In this document: positions 54,278 to 60,000 of the stretch, in pieces
Position numbering within the stretch: position 1 is the first letter of the stretch
Layout of the letters: every line of letters begins with the position of its first letter
Assembly: GCF_932526225.1 (NCBI RefSeq)
Contig: NC_064048.1
Coordinates: forward strand, 2,869,597 to 2,929,596
Direction: 5' to 3'
From: Nematostella vectensis
Lineage: Eukaryota > Cnidaria > Anthozoa > Actiniaria > Edwardsiidae
Length of the DNA: 60,000 bases
Position numbers and translations under genes: made by a program
The notes under the pieces: model-generated
Database searches by the model: none
The model's input: the letters and a program-made list of their open reading frames with translations, nothing else
What the model was told of the DNA's origin: nothing

Positions 54278-54832
54278 AGGGCAGAGTCTCAAGATTTTGA
54301 CCTCTTCTCCCGCGTGGAGCACCAAATCTCCTGTATTTTAGCGGCATTTATCCAGAAAAATTTATCCGGAAAAATCCTTCTCTAGAAAATCGACATTTTG
54401 CATATTTTCTGTCAGTAATAAAAATAATAATAATCCCGTGTGAATCGCCATTTATCGAACACGCATGCGAGATCTATATGGTGCGCAAGAACTTTCTAAA
54501 AAGCAAACGTCTGCTGATTGGCTCAATGATAGCAGGGAAGTCATTTAGCATCCTCGGGGACCCAGGGCGTACTAAGAGTAAACAAGCGTAACGCCAGACG
54601 CCGAGGATGGTCATTTAGCTGCTTTAGTTTGCGAGCCCGCTCTGGAGGGTATTCCCACCCCTCCCCTCGAAATAAATAAAACCCACCCCTCCCCCAGACA
54701 ATTATCGAGCCTTTTCAAAGTACAAACAAGCTACTTTAGCTTGCGAGCCCGCTGTGGAGGGTATACCTACTCCTCCCCTCGAAATAAATAAACCCCACCC
54801 CTCCCCCAGACAATTATCAAGCCTTTTCAAAG
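54278..54832. repeat. Inner inverted repeat of the foldback, right arm, with internal tandem duplication
   Basis: It mirrors 53024-53340. A segment of about 112 bp (TTTAGTTTGCGAGCCCGCTC.. to ..TTTTCAAAGTACAAACAAGC) is present twice, at about 54622-54733 and 54734-54844. An extra segment at 54335-54385 (ATTTATCC words) and the 61-bp insertion at 54549 are also absent from the left arm. Confidence 0.85.
54549..54609. mobile_element. 61-bp MITE with 9-bp target duplication
   Basis: GTCATTTAG at 54540-54548 is repeated at 54610-54618. The insertion begins CATCCTCGG and ends CCGAGGATG, a 9-bp perfect inverted repeat. The corresponding site in the other foldback arm (about 53108-53130, GTTATTTAGC on the minus strand) has a single copy and no insertion, which proves mobility. 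Confidence 0.85.
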
Positions 54833-55246
54833 TACAAACAAGCAAAACCAAAATACAAACTCGCAAATGCGAAGTACAAACTCGCAAAAGCAAAATACAA
54901 ACTCGCAAAAGCAAAATACAAACTAGCAAAAGCAATATACAAACTCGCAAATGCAAAATACAAACTATCAAAAGCAAAATACAAACTCGCAAAAGCAAAA
55001 TACAAACTACCAAAAGCAAAATACAAACTCGCAAAAGCAAAATACAAACCCGCAAATGCGAAGTACAAACTACCAAAAGCAAAATACAAACTCGCAAATG
55101 CAAAATACAAACTCGCAAAAGCAAACTACAAACTCGCAAAAGCAAACTACAAACTCTTAAAAGCAAAATACAAACTCGCAAAGGCAAAATACAAACTCGC
55201 AAAAGCTAAATACAAACTCGCAAAACCAAAATACAAACTCGTGATG
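54833..55246. repeat. 21-bp satellite array, inverted orientation, about 20 copies
   Basis: The unit is AAAAGCAAAATACAAACTCGC, the reverse complement of the left array. It precedes the right end of the foldback (CGTGATGTTGATTGCAAAAC). Confidence 0.95.
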
Positions 55247-55307
55247 TTGATTGCAAAACATTGAAATACGAAACCGAATAGGGCAGTGGCCCCGCTGGGC
55301 TTCCGTA

Positions 55308-55493
55308 GGTAGGACGTCAAGTAGGGAGATTGCTACGGATGCATTTGTGATATGCGTCGTAACACTTCTTCCGATCAGCAAACTCTTTTGCGGTTTTTGT
55401 GCAGAGTAGGTAAGTCGCCCTGCACTTGCTCTGTGGATGAAAATGATTATTTGCATTTTTCATGCACATTTTGTATGTTGGGCCACACTTGTT
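55308..55493 (-). CDS. Split repeated exon of the cysteine-rich peptide gene, with TGA before the break
   Basis: On the minus strand an acceptor (TCTTAAAACAG) precedes 55493. The frame starts NKCGPTYKMCMKNA, a half module, and passes in frame through HFHPQ (a former intron end and acceptor) into a full module, SKCRATYLLC ... KKCYDAYHKC, then a TGA at 55317-55319. The corresponding codon in the intact copy at 38212 is CGA, so this is a likely C-to-T change. The foldback element begins six bases or so beyond, after the stop, so a short secreted peptide could still be produced from the signal exon and this exon. The cysteines are all kept. Two alternative acceptors exist. Confidence 0.6.
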
Positions 55494-55499
55494 CTGTTT

Positions 55500-56485
55500 T
55501 AAGACTTACTCTACTTGCTTACTGACTTCCTTTTTCAAATGTTGGTAAATGCATTACCTCCAAATATGGCGAGCGGAACCAGTAAGGTCAGCGGTCGATT
55601 TTGGTTAAGTAATGCTTCGTGTAAGAACTAGGCAAAGCCCCATTGTCCTGCGGCAAAAAGCTTTCCCCACGAAGGATATTTTTTTGTAATAAACACACAG
55701 ACACAAGATATAGAATATAGTGAGATTTTAAATAAATCACAAGAAACATGTGCTCCGTAATATGTCTTATCCGAGATTTTCTGTTTTGAACCAATCAAAC
55801 GAAGAAAGAACAGCAGTTTTTGCTTATGCATAATTTTCACAAGGTTCCCCACGTTAGATTTGTCCAATAAGCCATATTACACATACTAATAAATCCTAAA
55901 ACTCAAATATTCAAAAACATTAGGCAACATTTAGTTTTAAGTTTAACTTATAATGTAATTTCTTATCTTGACCAATCAAATTTCAAATATTAACAAAGGC
56001 ATTTGCCGTTAGGTTGCCTAGTTCTTAAACGGACCATTACTTAATGATTTGTTATGTAGGTGGTGTTTCTTATAATTTATGCTTGGTGCACACTGGTTAC
56101 ATAACGATATAATGAAATAGGCGTGTGCACCCTTATATTCATATGTTTAAGTGTAAATGTTTCGACATTTTGACATAAGCCCAACATAACGACATGATAA
56201 CACTAGGCTACTTAAGCCTTGCTCACCTCAAAAGTTTGTGAGGGAAGTGAATATGGTGCTAGTGTATTTGATTGACATTAACTCCAATAGTGGCGATAAC
56301 GGAATGCTTCAGTGCCCATCGGAGCATGATTGAAGCTTTATACTTATGAAGTTCCAAAAGTTTGTGTCAATGAAAGAAAATAGTTCGGATAAGGGAGGAG
56401 GGAAGGGATAAAGGAGAAAGAAGTGGATAAAAAAATAAAAACTGATTTAGAAAAAAAATAAAACTGTAGTCAAAATATCTTAAGG
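55500..56485. other. Intron-like region of the peptide gene, no other gene
   Basis: About 1 kb lies between the signal exon and the next exon; it is AT-rich with no coding signal. AAATAA-rich stretches near 56420-56465 precede the donor on the plus-strand view. Confidence 0.5.
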
Positions 56486-56490
56486 CTTAC

Positions 56491-56604
56491 AGCATCCTCC
56501 ATGTTATCATTCAACATCTCGTCATTCATCTCGTCCATCTCATCTTCAGCTCTGAGAAGAGCGACACAAGAAGTCAACAGCAAGCAGACAAGCACAGACC
56601 TCAT
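56491..56604 (-). CDS. Signal-peptide first exon of the cysteine-rich peptide gene
   Basis: ATG 56604 opens 38 codons in phase 0 up to GCT followed by GTAAGC, a consensus donor. The product starts MRSVLVCLLLTSCVALLRAE, a clear signal peptide with probable cleavage near Ala19, followed by an acidic propeptide (DEMDEMNDEMLNDNMED). Signal, acidic propeptide, then cysteine module is the usual layout of secreted peptide precursors. Downstream exons in order are 55308-55493 and, beyond the 16-kb insertion, 38212-38349 and 37752-37856. Confidence 0.75.
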
Positions 56605-56656
56605 CTTGATTCAGTACCACTGCGGCTGATGATGGAACTGGACTTACTTGCCCGCC

Positions 56657-56663
56657 TTATATA
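56657..56663 (-). promoter_or_regulatory. TATA box of the cysteine-rich peptide gene
   Basis: TATATAAGG (minus strand) lies about 53 bases before the ATG at 56604, giving a transcription start close to 56630 and a short leader of about 25 bases. No other TATA box fits as well in this region. Confidence 0.6.
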
Positions 56664-56664
56664 C

Positions 56665-58060
56665 CTACCTGACTAATAAGACTAACTAAGGTTAGCAAAG
56701 CTTTAATTTGTGAGTCAAGGTCGGCTGCCGGCCATGTTATAGAACTCAGGAATAGTTGCTGTTATGTTCAGTGCTTGGATACAAATGACGCCTTTTATTA
56801 GAAAAAACGAGGTGCTAAATTTAGGGAATTCGAGAGTGGATCAATGCGATGAAGGCTAACAAAGAATTATTCTTATAAATTATCTTCATGGAGCAGATTC
56901 TCCCCAGAAGAATTATATTTTTGAGTCTAAAAATAAAAATTTCCCTTAATGTTGAATTGATATGATTCATTAGGATCTTTCGTAATGTCGCATGCCCTCC
57001 GTAGCACTCCTCTATCTACCAATTCAAGCGTGCTAATAACTATCTCAATCATTTTATAGCCATTGGCCCACAGGTCAACGCAAAATCCCTTCTTTAGATT
57101 TATCATTATTATTTGTTTTACCTCACCCGGATTTCTGTTTGTTTTGCACATTGCTTTTCGTAACTGTTTCCTTTTAATCTTTCCATGAAGGAGATTAAAA
57201 ATAAGTATCAAGATACGATAGAAAGATAGAGAATGCTTAAAAAACTTTAATAATAGATATTTATTTTTTAGGAAAAGAAATCTTCGTATATTCGTTATTT
57301 GTAACCTTCAGTTACGATCTCGGATTCTTTACACGCAAGTTAAAAGGCATAGAAGGAGACAAACTCAAACTTTCCCAATGTCGATCGTTGTTCCGTTGAG
57401 CAAAACCCTAAACCCTGTCATTTCATTTTGAAAATTTTCACGTTTCCTTCTGCAAAACACAATTTTTCATATTTGCTAACTGGTTAACTTTAATTAGATA
57501 AAAAGTGACATTTAATAAAAAAAGACCACTTTTAATAAACTTGTATCTTTTCTCATGTAAAACATTGCGTTTTTATATTTCATTAGTTGTTATCACTGTT
57601 TTCATGATAATTCTATTAATGGCAGTTGTGTTTTCTGATAAGCTAAGACAGAAGAATAATAACTAGTTTTTAGTTGTTTATCAATTGACTTTTTGGACGG
57701 TCCAAATCTTTTGAATGTATAGCTAAATGTTTGTTAATTCCCCCTCCCCCCTTGATTAAAAACCACAGCATCGGTATAAAAAGTTCACGAATATCAAACT
57801 GGCCGAAAAAGGGGAAGAACACAGATGTCGGCGGTATGTGGTTTTTAGCGCTGCTATGGCTAATGGCTTTTTAACACCTAGCCTCAGAACATTTAATAAA
57901 AAAAAGTCATTTCGACGACATTAGTATTTTTGGTGATTATATTGCACAAGCCTTTTTAATTTCTCTTCTTTAGAGATCTGAAATAAATGTTTACTTTGTT
58001 TTCCTGTTTATGATTCCAGCCTCATTGGAATTTTCGTGTATATTGCTGGCTGCTGGCAGG
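56665..58060. other. No gene seen
   Basis: AT-rich with a minus-strand frame of 94 codons (56927-57211) that lacks domain character. GGACGGTCC occurs at about 57697 and again at 58319. Nothing is supported as a gene. Confidence 0.45.
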
Positions 58061-58092
58061 CTTATTATATTTTTATATAAGAATAATAACTT

Positions 58093-58200
58093 AACCGAGC
58101 GCGAGGGCTGTACGGAGAAATGTCAGACCGAGGTCTTAAATGTACGTGCAAGACCAAGGTCTGATATTTTTTCGTACAGCCCGAGCAAGCGAGGTAAATA
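58093..58200. repeat. Palindromic MITE-like repeat
   Basis: CGAGCGCGAGGGCTGTACGG with GAAATGTCAGACC pairs with GGTCTGATATTTTTTCGTACAG and CCCGAGCAAGCGAG. The centre also pairs (GACCGAGGTCTT with AAGACCAAGGTC). It is a foldback of about 105 bp, noncoding. Confidence 0.7.
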
Positions 58201-59555
58201 AAAGTTTTATCGATCAATTTCCAAAAGGCGGGGAAAAAAAGAAATATTCGCGCACGGTCAACTAATGTAAAAGAGTAAAAACATTCAACAAAGTTAAGAC
58301 CACAACATGACATGGTTTGGACGGTCCAAACTAGACAAGGATTTTATTGATTAGCCGAGGGCTTTACAAGACTTTACAAGATCTTTACAAGATGTGTATA
58401 AGGTGTGTTTCTCTGTCTGTTTCTCATATGTTCTTCATTCTACAAATGTGTTCTACAAGAATATGTGTTTGTGTGAGTCTCTTGTATCTCTTCAAGTGTT
58501 TTTTGTGTGTGTCGTCTTAAGTGAGTTGGAGCTTCGGCACGCAACCCATATTTATATGCTCCTAAGAAAGCATGTCCTTCAGGATTTAGGTACAAAACGA
58601 GAATTGGTGGCCAAATCCCGATTGTCAAATACCACTTGAAAAGGGACGCGGGACGCCTATAAGTTTCCCGAGCAAAAGGTCAATCTGCTAAAAATAGGAA
58701 CTTCTTGGCTAAGCAATTTCCATGCGAGAGTTTTAGATTTCCCTGTCAAACGCGATAGGTTAACTTAACAAAATGCTTTTCGTTGTCCCGTTAGCTTACG
58801 ACAAGTTGGCAGCCAATAAGTATATAATTTCTAGATGCTAAATATGTCTTCACTACATGTGTGACTTATTCCTGCGTGACACCAAATGATTGACAATTTT
58901 AGAAAGCTTCTCGGCATTTATATCAGGAAGGAAGGGGAGTTAGACAGTCATGGGTATCATATGGGGAGAAGGAAGAAATTTGAGTAACCTTCAATACGAA
59001 ATTGCTCCCTTTCTAGAGGCAAAAGTCTAGGGTAATGTTTTTCTTCTGGAGAAAGGAAAAGACAGGGGGAAGTAAAAACTTTAAAGAAATATTCGATGTT
59101 TCGACATCTGGATGTAAGACTGGATAGCTCTTTGCACTAGCAACAGCACATGACAACCATTTAGCCGTTTAGTGATACGCATAACTGCCACTATTCATGG
59201 TAATCATCTTGCTAGCCAAATGATTAAATAAATTCTTCGGATTTAAAAGCACAGCACCACACGGGTTGGGGAAAATCACAACATCAAAACCTCCTTCTAG
59301 GGTATATTTTTGCAGAAACAAAAAGGCCAAACTATCTAATGGTCACTTTCTCAGTCGCTTAGCCAGGCAAACTGTTAATTGGAGTCACTTCTTTATATAT
59401 ATATAAAAACATTCTTTAATTTTCGGTACATTGTGTATATATCACAAGGTTTTATGTCATTGTAATCGAACAATCCATTTTATACAATTTTACCAATTGC
59501 ATCAGTCAGTGTACTAGCGTTCACTAAGACTAGATATAATTATATATCTCTGATC
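58201..59555. other. No gene seen
   Basis: A partial relative of the GGCGCGTACCCAGG family (GTCATGGGTATCATATGG, CAATACGAAATTGC) lies near 58950-59030. Otherwise AT-rich without coding signal. Confidence 0.4.
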
Positions 59556-59558
59556 TCC

Positions 59559-59636
59559 CTATTTACTTGTCTTGGTGGACTTCTTTCCTGGGACCGCTGA
59601 CTTACGGGCAATGCCCATTTGAGGAAAACCTTGGAA
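59559..59636 (-). CDS. Likely terminal exon of a gene extending beyond the window
   Basis: On the minus strand TTTGTTTGTTTTCAG, a strong acceptor, precedes 59636. Twenty-five codons follow, FQGFPQMGIARKSAVPGKKS then TKTSK, and TAG at 59559-59561. The basic C-terminus and local GC rise look like coding. Earlier exons would be beyond position 60000 or in the 59640-60000 stretch, where I see none. The protein is not recognised. Confidence 0.4.
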   Translation of the reverse strand, partial: FQGFPQMGIARKSAVPGKKSTKTSK

Positions 59637-60000
59637 CTGAAAACAAACAAACATATCCAAGAGATGTCCCCATTGGTAATTTCTTCCTTTTGTATTGTCT
59701 TTATGGGCACCATTCATAAGTACTGGAGTTTTCCCGTTCACCCATAACAAAAAGCATTCGACTCCCATCAATATGGTCACATATTCATCTCAAGAATAAA
59801 AATAAAATAAATAAAATCCCCTTTGTCGCGGGCCCCCTAAAACCTTAAACTAGTCGAGCGAAGATAAATGTCAGCCAAATATTGATCCGACAACGTTTTA
59901 CTAATATATTGAGGCTGACTTTATATGTTTCTTCTAGAGGGAGAGGGATGACGCTAACCTTGGGGGAGGCGGGTGAGGCTAACGTGATATGTTCCCCCTA

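Larger units (their letters stand above)
39040..55307. mobile_element. Outer foldback element, 16.3 kb, containing the nested 11-kb element
   Basis: The ends are TACGGAAGCCCAGCGGGGCC (39040) and its exact reverse complement ending at 55307; the two arms remain about 90 percent alike for roughly 90 bases. The flanks GGTAGA (39034-39039) and GGTAGG (55308-55313) are a 6-bp target duplication with one change. Inside each end comes an array of the 21-bp repeat in inverted orientation, then an inner inverted repeat (53024-53340 against 54278-54832), then a central region with a relic reverse-transcriptase-type frame. Without the nested element it is about 5.3 kb. It carries no intact gene of its own. 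The insertion lies in an exon of the cysteine-rich peptide gene. Confidence 0.8.

Noticed and set aside
39104-55246. CRISPR-like appearance of the short regular repeats
   Set aside because: There are no unique spacers; the units follow each other directly and the genome is eukaryotic.
37752-56604. Naming the cysteine-rich peptide a toxin
   Set aside because: Secretion and cysteine pairs are visible, but the spacing does not match a toxin family that I can identify with confidence.

Overview
The window reads as animal nuclear DNA, most likely from a cnidarian and probably an anthozoan (sea anemone or coral type). The reasons are AT-rich intergenic DNA with spliced genes, an intronless rhodopsin-type receptor, a PAN-EGF-pentraxin gene, many TTAA-flanked and foldback MITE-like repeats, frequent G/C homopolymers, and a mobile element whose proteins resemble sets I remember from cnidarian genomes. 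The species cannot be fixed from the sequence alone. There are no prokaryotic operons, CRISPR arrays, rRNAs or recognisable tRNAs.

Layout. 1-21 kb is nearly gene-free, with minisatellites, G-tracts and several inverted-repeat elements (1482-1945, 5598-5816, 7873-8357, 16199-16448), a TATA-driven possible 5' exon near 600-730, a possible small mitochondrial-type protein at 18162-18347 and two weak exon candidates near 19.2-19.8 kb. A class A GPCR lies at 21306-22556 (+), followed by a 23-bp CACGTG minisatellite. 24.9-30 kb holds tandem and inverted repeats only. A complete five-exon gene (30721-34342, +) encodes a PAN/apple-like, EGF and pentraxin protein. 34.9-36.8 kb holds two TTAA-flanked elements; the larger carries hairpin insertions. 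37.7-56.6 kb is a minus-strand gene for a small secreted cysteine-rich peptide with tandemly duplicated exons, one of which is split by a 16.3-kb composite insertion. 56.7-60 kb is mostly empty, with a likely terminal exon at 59559-59636 (-).

The composite insertion is the main item. An outer foldback element (39040-55307) has near-identical termini, long arrays of a 21-bp repeat, an inner inverted repeat and a relic reverse-transcriptase-type fragment in its centre. Into its left 21-bp array a second element has inserted (41752-52731, 10,980 bp). This one has a 6-bp target duplication, roughly 380/450-bp terminal inverted repeats and about a dozen GC-rich genes: a Maverick/Polinton-type DDE integrase, a large protein ending in an HNH module, several small membrane proteins, a coiled-coil membrane protein, a 460-aa putative major structural protein, a two-part SWYNL/CDxV protein and a glycine-rich membrane protein. 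I see no type-B DNA polymerase and no packaging ATPase, so it is not a canonical Polinton. Three of its genes contain an in-frame TAG with clear coding sequence beyond it, and two need frame shifts. It is therefore either a decaying copy or uses amber readthrough.

The gene order (divergent and convergent blocks, a 30-bp divergent intergenic region, TIR-bounded) suggests a virus-like transposon in which the integrase inserts the element and the remaining genes form a particle or membrane module. That functional reading is inference; the boundaries, integrase, HNH module and gene breaks are read directly from the sequence.
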